A stretch of 64,000 nucleotides of DNA from an uncultured Alkalilimnicola sp. (GTDB lineage Bacteria; Pseudomonadota; Gammaproteobacteria; Nitrococcales; AK92): the NCBI GenBank assembly GCA_937951875.1, contig CALGAN010000018.1:1-64000 (forward strand), read 5' to 3'. Position numbers and translations under genes: made by a program. Of the stretch, positions 7,935 through 16,305 are shown piece after piece; within the stretch, counting starts at the first letter, position 1, and each line of letters starts with the position of its first letter. The notes beneath the pieces were generated by a model. That model was not told the origin of the DNA and did not search any database. It worked only from the letters and a program-made list of their open reading frames with translations.

Positions 7935-10202
7935 TCAAGTGCGCTTGCTGCGGATCAGACCGCCGAGGCCGGCGGCCTGCAGCGCGCCGTTGACCAGTTC
8001 CCGCACCTCGCGCCCGCACTCCATCTGCATGGCCTGCGCCAGCAGAGACTGCATCTGGCTCAACGGCAGGCTGCGCAGCGCCCATTTCACGCGCGGCAGG
8101 CTGGAGGCGCTCATGCTGAGCGATTCCACCCCCAGGCCGAGCAGCAGCAGCGCGCCGGCCGGCTCGCCCGCCATGCCGCCGCAGACGCTCACCGGCTTGT
8201 CCTGACGGCGACCGGCGGCGACCACCTGCTGCAGCGCCATCAGCACCGCCGGATGCAGCTCGTCGTAGAGGTTGGCGACCCGCGGATTGTTGCGGTCGAC
8301 CGACAGCAGGTACTGGGTGAGGTCGTTGGTACCAACCGACAGGAAGTCCACCCGGCGGGCCAGCGCGTCGGCCTGCAACACCGCGGCCGGCACTTCGATC
8401 ATGACGCCGACCGGCGGCAGCTCGACCGGATAGTCCTCTTCCTTCAGCTCGGTATAGGCGCGCCGCAGCAGGGCGATGGCCTGGTCGAGCTCCTCGACCC
8501 GGCTGACCATGGGGAACATGATCTGCAGGTTGTGCAGCCCGATGTCGGCCCGCAGCATGGCCCGCAGCTGGGTGAGGAAGATTTCCGGATGATCCAGGGT
8601 CAGGCGAATGCCGCGCCAGCCCAGGAACGGATTCTCTTCGGACACCGGGAAGTAGGGCAGCGGCTTGTCGCCGCCCACGTCCAAGGTGCGCAGCACCACT
8701 GGCCGCCCGCCGAACGGTGCCAGCACTTGCCGGTAGATCGCGGCCTGCTCCTCCTCGCCGGGGAAACGGTCGCGGATCATGAACGGGAACTCGGTACGAT
8801 GCAGACCGATGCCGTCGCAGCCGGCGTCCAGCGCGGTGTTGATGTCGGACATCAGACCGGTGTTGGCCAGCAGCCGCACCCGGTGCCCGTCCGGCGTCTC
8901 GGCCGGCAGGTCCTTGAGGGCACGCAGCTCGGCCGACAGCTCGGCCTCCTCGCGCAGCACGCGTCGGTATTCGCGGCGCACCGCCTGCGACGGATCGACG
9001 TAGATGCGGCCGGAGTAGCCATCGACGATCAGGCGGCGCCCCTCCAGGCGGCTGATCGGCACGTCGCCCACCCCCATGACCGCGGGCACGCCCAGCGCCC
9101 GCGCCAGGATCGCCACGTGCGAGCTGCCGGAGCCACGCGCCGACACCACGCCCACCAGGCGCTCGCGCGGGATCTCGGCGAGCTGGGAAGCGCTCACCTC
9201 CTGCCCGACCAGAATGGTCTGCTCCGGAATCTGACGGCTATCGCCGCTGTCGAGCTGCAGGCGCATGAGCAGGCGGCGGCCGATATCGCGGATGTCGCTG
9301 GCGCGCTCGCGCAAATACGGGTCTTCCATGTCCGTGAAGACCTTGACGTACTTGTTGATGGTTTCGCGCAGCGCGCCGGGCGCCCAATTGCCCGCCTCGA
9401 TCCGGGAGATGGTCTCGCTGATCAGACTGCTGCCGTCGAGCATGCGCAGGTAGGCGTCGAACAGCAGCGCCTCCTCGGAGGCGATCATGCCGCTCAGACG
9501 CGCCGACAGTTCCTTGACCTCCTCGCGCACCGCCTGCACCGCGGCCTGGAACGCCTCGACCTCCGCCTCGATGCTGGCGGGCACGCGATCCGGCACGGCG
9601 TTCAGATCAGCCGAAGCGTAGACCACCAGCGCCCGCCCCATGGCCACGCCCGGCGCGCCCGCCACCCCTTGCAGCATGCCGCTCGACGGCAGGCCGGGGA
9701 TCTGCAGCCCCTCGATGCCGCCGCTGGCCTGCGCCAAGGCGATGGCGCCCGACAACTGGGCGGCGGCGGTCATCAGGAAGGCGACTTCATCGTCGTCGAA
9801 ACGCCGCGCCGCCTGCTGCTGGACCACGAGCACGCCGAGCAGCTGACGGAAATGGATGATCGGCACGCCCAGGAAGGCATGGAAACGCTCTTCGCCCGTT
9901 TCAGGGAAATAGCGAAAGCGCGGATGGCGATCGGCGTCCTCGAGGTTGACCGGCTCCTCACGCTCGGCCACCAGGCCGACCAGGCCTTCGCCGGCCCCTA
10001 GGCGCACGCGGCCGACCGCTTCCGGGTTGAGGCCGACCGTGGCGGTCAGCACGTAACCCTGGCGGTCGGTATCCACCAGATAAACCGAGCAGACGTCCAC
10101 CCCCATGGCTTCCGACACGCGCTGGACGATGATGTCCAGCGCTTGGCGCAGCCCCTTGGCGGCGTTGACCTCCTGGGCGATGCGATGGAGCGAATCAAGC
10201 AT
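7935..10202 (-). CDS. ptsP: Phosphoenolpyruvate--protein phosphotransferase PtsP (EI-Ntr)
   Basis: Enzyme I of the nitrogen-related phosphotransferase system, passing phosphate from PEP to NPr. The 755-aa protein has a GAF domain at about residues 10-155, then the PTS N-terminal domain, the swivelling PEP-utiliser domain with the phosphorylated histidine H362 in GSGSSHVAILAR, and a C-terminal PEP-binding TIM barrel. The ATG at 10202 (MLDSLHRIAQEV) matches the family start; an ATG-like start eight codons earlier is less likely. rppH lies 60 bp upstream in the same direction, a conserved pair. Confidence 0.96.
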   Translation of the reverse strand: MLDSLHRIAQEVNAAKGLRQALDIIVQRVSEAMGVDVCSVYLVDTDRQGYVLTATVGLNPEAVGRVRLGAGEGLVGLVAEREEPVNLEDADRHPRFRYFPETGEERFHAFLGVPIIHFRQLLGVLVVQQQAARRFDDDEVAFLMTAAAQLSGAIALAQASGGIEGLQIPGLPSSGMLQGVAGAPGVAMGRALVVYASADLNAVPDRVPASIEAEVEAFQAAVQAVREEVKELSARLSGMIASEEALLFDAYLRMLDGSSLISETISRIEAGNWAPGALRETINKYVKVFTDMEDPYLRERASDIRDIGRRLLMRLQLDSGDSRQIPEQTILVGQEVSASQLAEIPRERLVGVVSARGSGSSHVAILARALGVPAVMGVGDVPISRLEGRRLIVDGYSGRIYVDPSQAVRREYRRVLREEAELSAELRALKDLPAETPDGHRVRLLANTGLMSDINTALDAGCDGIGLHRTEFPFMIRDRFPGEEEQAAIYRQVLAPFGGRPVVLRTLDVGGDKPLPYFPVSEENPFLGWRGIRLTLDHPEIFLTQLRAMLRADIGLHNLQIMFPMVSRVEELDQAIALLRRAYTELKEEDYPVELPPVGVMIEVPAAVLQADALARRVDFLSVGTNDLTQYLLSVDRNNPRVANLYDELHPAVLMALQQVVAAGRRQDKPVSVCGGMAGEPAGALLLLGLGVESLSMSASSLPRVKWALRSLPLSQMQSLLAQAMQMECGREVRELVNGALQAAGLGGLIRSKRT

Positions 10203-10262
10203 CGACGAGCCTCGCCACCTGAGCATTGCGTCGGGAAACCGGAGTCGTGATCACGAGCCGCA

Positions 10263-10799
10263 TCAGCGTTGCCGACGGCGCCGCCGCAGATGCGGCATCA
10301 GCGTTTCCGGCACCGCCGGCACCCCTTGCGGGAACAGCAGCGGCGCCAGTTCGTTGAGCGCCCGCCAGTAGACGCCACGTTTGAAGAACACCACCTCGCG
10401 CAGCGGCTCCCAGTAGTCGACCCAGCGCCAGTAATCGAACTCGGGCTGATCACTGGCGTTGAGCTTCACCTGGTCGTCGTCGGCGAGCATCCGCAGCAAG
10501 AACCAGATTTGCTTCTGACCGATACAGAGCGGCCGGCGATGCTGGCGGATTAAGTAGGGTGGCAGGCGGTAGCGCAGCCACCCCTGGGTGTAGCCGAGCA
10601 CCTCCACCTGATCCGGCAGCAGTCCCACCTCCTCGCGCAGCTCGCGATAGAGCGCCTGCAAGGGGGTCTCTTTGGCCTTGATACCCCCTTGTGGGAACTG
10701 CCATGCGTTCTGGCCAACACGGCGCCCCCAGAAGAGCTGCCCCTTCTGGTTCGTCAGGATGATCCCGACGTTTGGCCTGAACCCATCCGAATCAATCAC
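10263..10799 (-). CDS. rppH: RNA pyrophosphohydrolase
   Basis: Nudix hydrolase that converts 5'-triphosphate mRNA ends to monophosphate and so triggers RNase E decay. 178 aa with the Nudix box spanning G38 to L60 (REL-REEVGL at 52-60 and E44). Initiation is at a GTG preceded by GAGG. The C-terminus is strongly basic (RRRRRQR), suited to RNA contact. The next gene in the operon is ptsP. Confidence 0.95.
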   Translation of the reverse strand: MIDSDGFRPNVGIILTNQKGQLFWGRRVGQNAWQFPQGGIKAKETPLQALYRELREEVGLLPDQVEVLGYTQGWLRYRLPPYLIRQHRRPLCIGQKQIWFLLRMLADDDQVKLNASDQPEFDYWRWVDYWEPLREVVFFKRGVYWRALNELAPLLFPQGVPAVPETLMPHLRRRRRQR

Positions 10800-11022
10800 T
10801 TACCAACCGCCTCAAACAGGCTCTGATGATCTTTTATTGTTCCACATCGCAGCGAACCGCAGCAAATCCGCTACGACGGGATATCCACCCTTCGACCGCC
10901 CCTGGCCGAGGCGCAGCAAACCCGCCGGCGCTGGGCCAACGACCGGCCGGTTCGCTACAATGCCCGGTCGTTCCGTACCGTCGCGGCGCCGCTCGGCGCG
11001 ATAGCCTCCAAGGAGATACGCT

Positions 11023-11700
11023 TTGGCCCTCGCCATCTTCGACCTCGACAATACGCTGCTGGCCGGCGATAGCGATTACTTGTGGGGTCAGTACCTGGTA
11101 GAACAGGGGCTGGTCGACGCCGCCGAGTACGCCGCCGCCAACGAGCGGTTCTATCGCGAATACCTCAACGGCACCCTGAACAACGACGAATACCTGGCGT
11201 TCGCGCTGGCGCCGCTGGCGCGGCACGAGCCGGACCTGCTGCACGCGTGGCGGCGGCATTTCATCGCCGAGAAGATCCGGCCGCTGGTGTTGCCGGCTGC
11301 CCAAGCGCTGATCCAGGAGCACCGACGCCGCGGCGACACGCCGCTCATCATCACCGCCACCAACCGCTTCGTCACCGAGCCGATCGCCGAGCTGCTGGGG
11401 ATCGAGCATCTGCTCGCTACCGAGGTGGAAGTGGTGGACGGGCGTTACACCGGCCGCCCCACCGGCATTCCCACCTTCCGCGAAGGCAAGATCCGCGCGC
11501 TCGAACGCTGGCTGGAGCAACATCAGGAAACCCTCGCCGGCAGTTGGTTCTACAGCGACTCGCATAACGACATCCCGCTGCTCCGCTATGTCGAGCATCC
11601 GGTCGCGGTCGACCCGGACGACAAGCTGCGCGCCTACGCCGAGCAGCACGGCTGGCCGATCATCAGCCTACGCGAGGCGGCCGCCGTAAAAGGCGCCTGA
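11023..11700 (+). CDS. HAD-IB family phosphatase (SerB-like)
   Basis: 225-aa haloacid dehalogenase-type hydrolase. Motif I is DLDNTLL with nucleophile D7 and acid/base D9, motif II is in the IITATN segment, and motif IV is SDSHNDIPLL. The subfamily contains phosphoserine phosphatase-like enzymes, but the substrate is not evident. It starts with a rare TTG backed by a strong AAGGAG seven bases upstream, and no in-frame ATG fits before motif I. Divergent from rppH; the same neighbour occurs beside rppH-ptsP in Pseudomonas. Confidence 0.87.
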   Translation: MALAIFDLDNTLLAGDSDYLWGQYLVEQGLVDAAEYAAANERFYREYLNGTLNNDEYLAFALAPLARHEPDLLHAWRRHFIAEKIRPLVLPAAQALIQEHRRRGDTPLIITATNRFVTEPIAELLGIEHLLATEVEVVDGRYTGRPTGIPTFREGKIRALERWLEQHQETLAGSWFYSDSHNDIPLLRYVEHPVAVDPDDKLRAYAEQHGWPIISLREAAAVKGA

Positions 11701-11756
11701 CAGCGCATTTCGGGATTTCCCTCGTGGCTGGAAACAGCCGCGTCCTCCCCCTTTTG

Positions 11757-11785
11757 TTGCGGCGCATCAATCCATTTGCTATTGT
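11757..11785 (+). promoter_or_regulatory. Candidate promoter of the phasin gene
   Basis: TTGCGG (11757-11762), a 17-bp spacer and TATTGT (11780-11785) precede the phasin ATG by about 55 bp. The -35 element is weak, matching consensus only at TTG. Confidence 0.4.
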
Positions 11786-11794
11786 GCATTGCAC
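11784..11794. promoter_or_regulatory. Operator-like palindrome GTGCATTGCAC before the phasin gene
   Basis: A perfect 5-1-5 inverted repeat overlaps the last bases of the -10 box and the likely transcription start. PhaR-type repressors of phasin genes bind TGC/GCA-rich repeats, so a role in PHA-responsive repression is possible. No phaR gene is in this window, so this is inference. Confidence 0.35.
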
Positions 11795-11839
11795 CAGACA
11801 TCTCTGGGACGAGAGTCGATAACAGGGGAGGACTCAAGC

Positions 11840-12241
11840 ATGTATGACGACATTCTCAGCAAGGCGAGCGAGCGCCTGAACGAGCTACTGGCGCCGAGCC
11901 GCAAGTTCAACGCGCTGCTGGTGGATAACCTCGACAAGTTCGCCAAGTTCCAGCTGGAATCCGCGCGGGTTTACACCGATTTGGCCCTGGAGCAGCTGCG
12001 TGCGGCGCTGCAGGTCAGCGACGCCGACAGCCTGCAGACCTTCGTCAGCAGCCAGCGCAAGATCGCCGAGGAAGTAAGCAAGAAGCTGGCTTCGGACGCC
12101 GAAACCGTCGCCTCCCTGTCCAAGGACTTCACCGCCGAGGTGCAGAAGCTGGCCCAGGAGAACGTAGCGGTGCTGGCGCTGTTCACCCCGGCGAAAACCG
12201 CCGCGGCGCCCAAGGCTGCCCCCGCCCGCAAAACCGCTTAA
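11840..12241 (+). CDS. phaP: Phasin family protein (PHA granule-associated)
   Basis: Small amphipathic helical protein (133 aa) of the Phasin_2 type that coats polyhydroxyalkanoate granules. The sequence is almost entirely predicted helix, with the typical start MYDDILSKASERLNEL and a C-terminal Ala/Lys/Pro-rich tail. The ATG at 11840 follows GGGGAGGA; an earlier in-frame ATG at 11789 lies within the promoter region. It forms a single-gene unit with its own promoter and a strong terminator. phaC is about 47 kb away. Confidence 0.85.
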   Translation: MYDDILSKASERLNELLAPSRKFNALLVDNLDKFAKFQLESARVYTDLALEQLRAALQVSDADSLQTFVSSQRKIAEEVSKKLASDAETVASLSKDFTAEVQKLAQENVAVLALFTPAKTAAAPKAAPARKTA

Positions 12242-12263
12242 AAACGGCTTGCCGTTTGGCCTG

Positions 12264-12304
12264 ACGGCCGCCTTCGATCAGCATCGAGGCGGCCGTTTTC
12301 TTTT
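12264..12304 (+). terminator. Rho-independent terminator after the phasin gene
   Basis: ACGGCCGCC and GGCGGCCGT arms extended by CGAT/ATCG form a long stem around CAGC, followed by TTTTCTTTT. It starts about 22 bp after the stop codon. Confidence 0.92.
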
Positions 12305-12366
12305 GCGCGCCTGCGACCGTTCTCACGCCGACCGCGCCTTCAAGTTGAATACCGCCGCGGCAACCA

Positions 12367-12385
12367 CAGGTTAGCTTCGAACCTG
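12367..12385. repeat. Inverted repeat upstream of the Cys-rich protein gene
   Basis: CAGGTT and AACCTG arms flank 7 bp (AGCTTCG), ending 18 bp before the ATG of the downstream gene. It could be an operator or a leader hairpin overlapping the region before the ribosome-binding site. It does not match the usual CueR dyad. Confidence 0.35.
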
Positions 12386-12403
12386 CCTGTCGAGGAGCGC
12401 GAC

Positions 12404-12811
12404 ATGAACGCCGTGCAGCAACGCCTACAAACTCACCGCGAAAATGCCGCAACCGATCTGGCATTGCTCGGCAGCTGCATCCAAGCCCTGTTCGACTGCG
12501 TTCAGGCCTGCACCGTCTGCGCCGACGCCTGTCTCGCCGAAGACGATGTCGATCTCCTGCGCGTCTGCATTCGCCTGGACCTGGATTGCGCCGACGTCTG
12601 CCTGGCCACGGGACGCCTGCTGTCCCGCCAGCACGAGCCGGATTGGCAGCTGTTGCGGGGCGCGCTGGAACTGGCGGCGAAGGCGACCGACGCCTGCGCC
12701 AACGAATGCAACCGCCACGCGCAGCGCCATGCCCATTGCCGGCTATGCGCGCAGGCCTGCGCCACCGCGCAGGAAGCCTGCAACCGCCTGTTGATCGAGT
12801 TGAATAGCTGA
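12404..12811 (+). CDS. Four-helix bundle copper-storage-like protein (DUF326/Csp type)
   Basis: 135-aa helical protein with 14 cysteines at 25, 32, 36, 39, 43, 55, 62, 66, 98, 102, 112, 115, 119 and 126, mostly as CxxxC and CxxC pairs along helices. This is the pattern of Csp-type copper storage proteins, whose thiols line the core of a four-helix bundle and bind many Cu(I) ions. No signal peptide is present, so it would be a cytosolic (Csp3-like) form. GAGGAG precedes the ATG. Many annotations call such proteins ferredoxin-like; the spacing does not suit iron-sulfur clusters. Confidence 0.8.
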   Translation: MNAVQQRLQTHRENAATDLALLGSCIQALFDCVQACTVCADACLAEDDVDLLRVCIRLDLDCADVCLATGRLLSRQHEPDWQLLRGALELAAKATDACANECNRHAQRHAHCRLCAQACATAQEACNRLLIELNS

Positions 12812-12814
12812 GAC

Positions 12815-12838
12815 GCCCGGGCCAGGGCCAGCCCGGGC
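12815..12838. terminator. Hairpin between convergent Csp-like gene and purD
   Basis: GCCCGGG (12815-12821) pairs with CCCGGGC (12832-12838) across a 10-nt loop, directly after the Csp-like stop codon and just beyond the purD stop on the other strand. There is no T-tract, so it is at best a factor-assisted terminator. Confidence 0.35.
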
Positions 12839-12852
12839 TATCGAGGTCGGGG

Positions 12853-14142
12853 TTAGCCGCGCTCGCGGGCTACCGCGCGGTAGCCGATGTCTTTGCGATA
12901 GAACGCGCCTTCCCAGCTGATCCGGCCGGCCAGTTCGTAGGCCCGGCACTGGGCGTCGGCGACGCTATCACCCAGCGCGCAGACGCACAGCACCCGGCCG
13001 CCGTTGGTGACCACCTGGCCGTCGGCGCCGAGCGCGGTGCCGGCATGGAACACCTTGCGGTCCGGCTCTTCCTGCGTCGGCAGGCCGGTGATGACATGCC
13101 CCTTGGCGTAGTCGCCGGGATAGCCGCCGGCCGCCATCACCACCCCCAGGCTCGGCCGCGGATCCCAGACGATCTCCACCTGGTCGAGCCTGCCGTCCAC
13201 GGCGGCCTCGCACAGCTCGACCAGATCGGTCTTGAGCCGCAGCATGATCGGCTGGGTTTCCGGATCGCCCATGCGGCAGTTGTATTCCAGCACCTTGGGT
13301 GCGCCGTTGGCGTCGATCATCAGGCCGGCGTAGAGGAAGCCGGTGTAGCGGCGCCCCTCCGCGGCCATGCCGCGCACGGTCGGCTCGATCACTTCCCGCA
13401 TCACCCGGGCGTGGACCTCCGCCGTCACCACCGGAGCCGGCGAGTATGCGCCCATGCCGCCGGTGTTCGGACCCTGGTCGCCGTCGTCGCGCGCCTTGTG
13501 GTCCTGGCTGCTGGCCAGCGGCAGGATGTGCTCGCCGTCGACCATGACGATGAAGCTCGCTTCCTCGCCCTGCAGGAACTCTTCGACCACGATGCGCGAA
13601 CCGGCCGCGCCGAAGGCGTTGCCGGCCAGCGCTTCCTCGGCGGCGCGCAGCGCCTCCTCGACCGTGCGTGCCACGGTCACGCCCTTGCCGGCCGCCAGGC
13701 CGTCGGCCTTGACCACGATCGGCGCGCCCATGCGACGGATGTAATCACGCGCGGCATCGAGATCGGTGAAGGTCTGGTAACGCGCGGTGGGAATGTTGTG
13801 GCGCGCGAGAAAATCCTTGGCGAAGGCTTTGGAGCCTTCCAGCTCGGCCGCGGCCCGGCTGGGACCGAAGCAGCGCAGCCCGGCCTCGCGGAAGGCATCG
13901 ACCACGCCGGCCACCAACGGCGCCTCCGGACCGACGATGGTCAGCCCGATGCCGGTGTCGCGGGCGAAGGCGACCAGGCCCGGGACGTCGTCGGCGCGCA
14001 GCGCCACGTTCTCGATCTTGGGCTCCAGCGCGGTGCCGGCGTTGCCGGGCGCGACGTAGACCCGCTCGACCCGGGGCGACTGCGCCGCCTTCCAGGCCAG
14101 GGCGTGTTCGCGGCCGCCGCCGCCGATTATCAGAACTTTCAT
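12853..14142 (-). CDS. purD: Phosphoribosylamine--glycine ligase
   Basis: ATP-grasp ligase for the second step of de novo purine synthesis, joining glycine to phosphoribosylamine (429 aa, normal length). The N-terminus MKVLIIGGGGREHALAWK is diagnostic. The ATG at 14142 begins the conserved protein; an open extension to 14658 is antisense noise over purH. It lies 29 bp after purH in a fis-purH-purD operon. Confidence 0.97.
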   Translation of the reverse strand: MKVLIIGGGGREHALAWKAAQSPRVERVYVAPGNAGTALEPKIENVALRADDVPGLVAFARDTGIGLTIVGPEAPLVAGVVDAFREAGLRCFGPSRAAAELEGSKAFAKDFLARHNIPTARYQTFTDLDAARDYIRRMGAPIVVKADGLAAGKGVTVARTVEEALRAAEEALAGNAFGAAGSRIVVEEFLQGEEASFIVMVDGEHILPLASSQDHKARDDGDQGPNTGGMGAYSPAPVVTAEVHARVMREVIEPTVRGMAAEGRRYTGFLYAGLMIDANGAPKVLEYNCRMGDPETQPIMLRLKTDLVELCEAAVDGRLDQVEIVWDPRPSLGVVMAAGGYPGDYAKGHVITGLPTQEEPDRKVFHAGTALGADGQVVTNGGRVLCVCALGDSVADAQCRAYELAGRISWEGAFYRKDIGYRAVARERG

Positions 14143-14171
14143 GCGGTTGTCCCTCTGCCGACGGCTAACAA

Positions 14172-15752
14172 TCAATGACGGAAATGACGCACACCGGTGA
14201 ACACCATCGCCATGCCGTGCTCGTCGGCCGCAGCGATCACCTCGGAGTCGCGCACCGAGCCGCCCGGCTGGATGACCGCGCGAATGCCGGCCTCGGCGGC
14301 CTGGTCGATGCCATCGCGGAACGGGAAGAAGGCGTCGGAGGCCATCGCCGCGCCGGTCACCGCCAAACCCGCTTCCTGTGCCTTCATGGCGGCGATGCGC
14401 GCGCTCACCACCCGGCTCATCTGGCCGGCGCCGATACCGATGGTCTGACCGTCGCGGGCATAGACGATGGCGTTCGACTTGACGTAGCGCACCACCTCCC
14501 AGGCGAACAGCAGGTCGCGCAGCTCCTGCTCGGTCGGCGCGCGCTTGGTCACCACCTTCAGCTGATCCGGGCCGACCCGCACCAGATCGCGGTCCTGCAC
14601 CAGCAAGCCACCGGTGACGCGCTTGAGGTCGAGCTCGCCGGCGCGACTGGCGCTCCACTGGCCGCAGGCCAACACCCGCACGTTCTGCTTGGCGGCGGTG
14701 ACGGCGAGCGCCTCGGGCTCCACCTCGGGGGCGATGATGACCTCGACGAACTGTCGGTCGATGATGGCCTTGGCCGCCGCCGCGGTCAGCGGCCGGTTGA
14801 AGGCGATGATGCCACCGAACGCCGAGGTCGGATCGCAGGCGTAGGCGCGGTCATAGGCCTCGACCAGATCCTTGCCAATCGCCACACCGCAGGGGTTGGC
14901 GTGCTTGACGATCACGCAGGCCGGCTGCTCGAAGCTCTTGACGCATTCCAGGGCGGCGTCGGTGTCGGCGACGTTGTTGAAGGACAGCGCCTTGCCCTGC
15001 AGCTGGCGGGCGGTGGCGACCGACGGCTCGCTCAGATTGTGCTCGCGGTAGAAGGCCGCCTGCTGGTGCGGGTTCTCGCCGTAGCGCATGTCCTCGACCT
15101 TCACCAGCTGCAGGTTGAAGGTGCGCGGGAACAGATCCCGGGTGCCGTCGGCGCGCACGCGGCCGAGGTAGTTGGCGATGGCGCCGTCGTAGCGGGCCGT
15201 GTGCTCGAAGGCGCGCACGGCCAGCCGGAAGCGGGTGCTCAAGCTCAGACCGCCGTGGGCGTTCAGCTCCTCCAGCACCGCCTGATAATCGTCGGCGCTA
15301 GTGACCACGGCCACGCCGTCATGGTTCTTGGCGGCGGCCCGCACCATCGCCGGCCCGCCGATGTCGATGTTCTCGATGGCCTCTTCCAGGGTGCACCCCG
15401 GCTTGGCCACCGTCTGCTCGAACGGATAGAGATTGACCACCAACAGATCGATGGGGGCGATACCGTGCTGCGCCATCACCTCGTCGTCGATGCCGCGTCG
15501 CCCCAGCAGGCCGCCGTGGACCTTCGGATGCAGGGTCTTAACGCGCCCGTCCATCATTTCCGGGAAGCCGGTGTAGTCGGACACTTCCACCACCGGAATC
15601 CCCTGCTCCGCCAGCAACTTGGCGGTTCCGCCGGTGGACAGGATCTCGACGCCGCGCTCGCTCAAGGCGCGGGCGAAATCGACGATGCCGGTTTTGTCGG
15701 AAACGCTGATCAAAGCGCGGCGAATGGGCCGCAGATCGCTGGCAGCAGGCAT
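14172..15752 (-). CDS. purH: Bifunctional AICAR transformylase / IMP cyclohydrolase
   Basis: Performs the last two steps of IMP synthesis: formylation of AICAR and ring closure. 526 aa, typical length. The N-terminal cyclohydrolase domain (about 1-200) has the MGS-like fold with ALISVSDKTG and RVKTLHPKVHGG; the larger C-terminal transformylase domain has CVIVKHANPCGVA and FFPFRDGID. The ATG at 15752 is chosen because the upstream open frame runs through fis. Confidence 0.97.
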   Translation of the reverse strand: MPAASDLRPIRRALISVSDKTGIVDFARALSERGVEILSTGGTAKLLAEQGIPVVEVSDYTGFPEMMDGRVKTLHPKVHGGLLGRRGIDDEVMAQHGIAPIDLLVVNLYPFEQTVAKPGCTLEEAIENIDIGGPAMVRAAAKNHDGVAVVTSADDYQAVLEELNAHGGLSLSTRFRLAVRAFEHTARYDGAIANYLGRVRADGTRDLFPRTFNLQLVKVEDMRYGENPHQQAAFYREHNLSEPSVATARQLQGKALSFNNVADTDAALECVKSFEQPACVIVKHANPCGVAIGKDLVEAYDRAYACDPTSAFGGIIAFNRPLTAAAAKAIIDRQFVEVIIAPEVEPEALAVTAAKQNVRVLACGQWSASRAGELDLKRVTGGLLVQDRDLVRVGPDQLKVVTKRAPTEQELRDLLFAWEVVRYVKSNAIVYARDGQTIGIGAGQMSRVVSARIAAMKAQEAGLAVTGAAMASDAFFPFRDGIDQAAEAGIRAVIQPGGSVRDSEVIAAADEHGMAMVFTGVRHFRH

Positions 15753-15862
15753 GAAAGGTTCCCCAGTCTCGCAGGTGGTCGTTGAAGGGTCGGCATTATA
15801 GCCGACACCCGCGACCAGCGCGTGAGGACGGATCGCCGACCGCCCGTTCCGACGGGACGCGG

Positions 15863-16165
15863 CTAATCGGCTAGCCCGTACTGTTGCAGCTTCTTGCGGA
15901 GAGTACCGCGGTTGATGCCGAGGATCTGCGCGGCCTTGCTCTGGTTGCCGCCGCAGTAGCGCAGCACCGACTCCAGCAGCGGCACCTCCACCTCGGTGAG
16001 CACGAGCTTGTACAGCCCTTCGCAGTTGTGGCCGTTGAGCTGACGGAAGTAGGTATCCAGCGCCTCGCTTACGCAGGCTCGGATGGGTCCGACCGAATTG
16101 CTCTCGGTCGATCGCTCTAAGCGGATCGAGTCGAGCCGGTCCGCGTTGGTGTCTTGTTGTTCCAT
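15863..16165 (-). CDS. fis: DNA-binding protein Fis
   Basis: Nucleoid-associated protein that bends DNA and activates rRNA promoters. 100 aa, with the C-terminal helix-turn-helix GNQSKAAQILGINRGTLRKKL matching the Fis family. The ATG at 16165 was chosen over a GTG four codons upstream. In most gammaproteobacteria dusB precedes fis in one operon. Here dusB is absent and the zinc-ribbon gene lies 140 bp upstream. Confidence 0.95.
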   Translation of the reverse strand: MEQQDTNADRLDSIRLERSTESNSVGPIRACVSEALDTYFRQLNGHNCEGLYKLVLTEVEVPLLESVLRYCGGNQSKAAQILGINRGTLRKKLQQYGLAD

Positions 16166-16305
16166 GGCAATTCGCACTCGCAGTCCGGTCCGATAAATGA
16201 ACGGGCACGAGGGCGCCGGCGTGCCCCTACCCCCCGCAACCGGCGCGGGGGACGATCATAACTCCAAACCCCGCTCGGATTGAAGCTGGACCGCGTGCGG
16301 GCCGG

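Noticed and set aside
7803..10001. A 732-codon open frame on the forward strand opposite ptsP
   Set aside because: Its product is rich in His, Arg, Gln and Gly with no family signature, as expected of antisense frames in high-GC DNA. ptsP on the other strand has complete domains.
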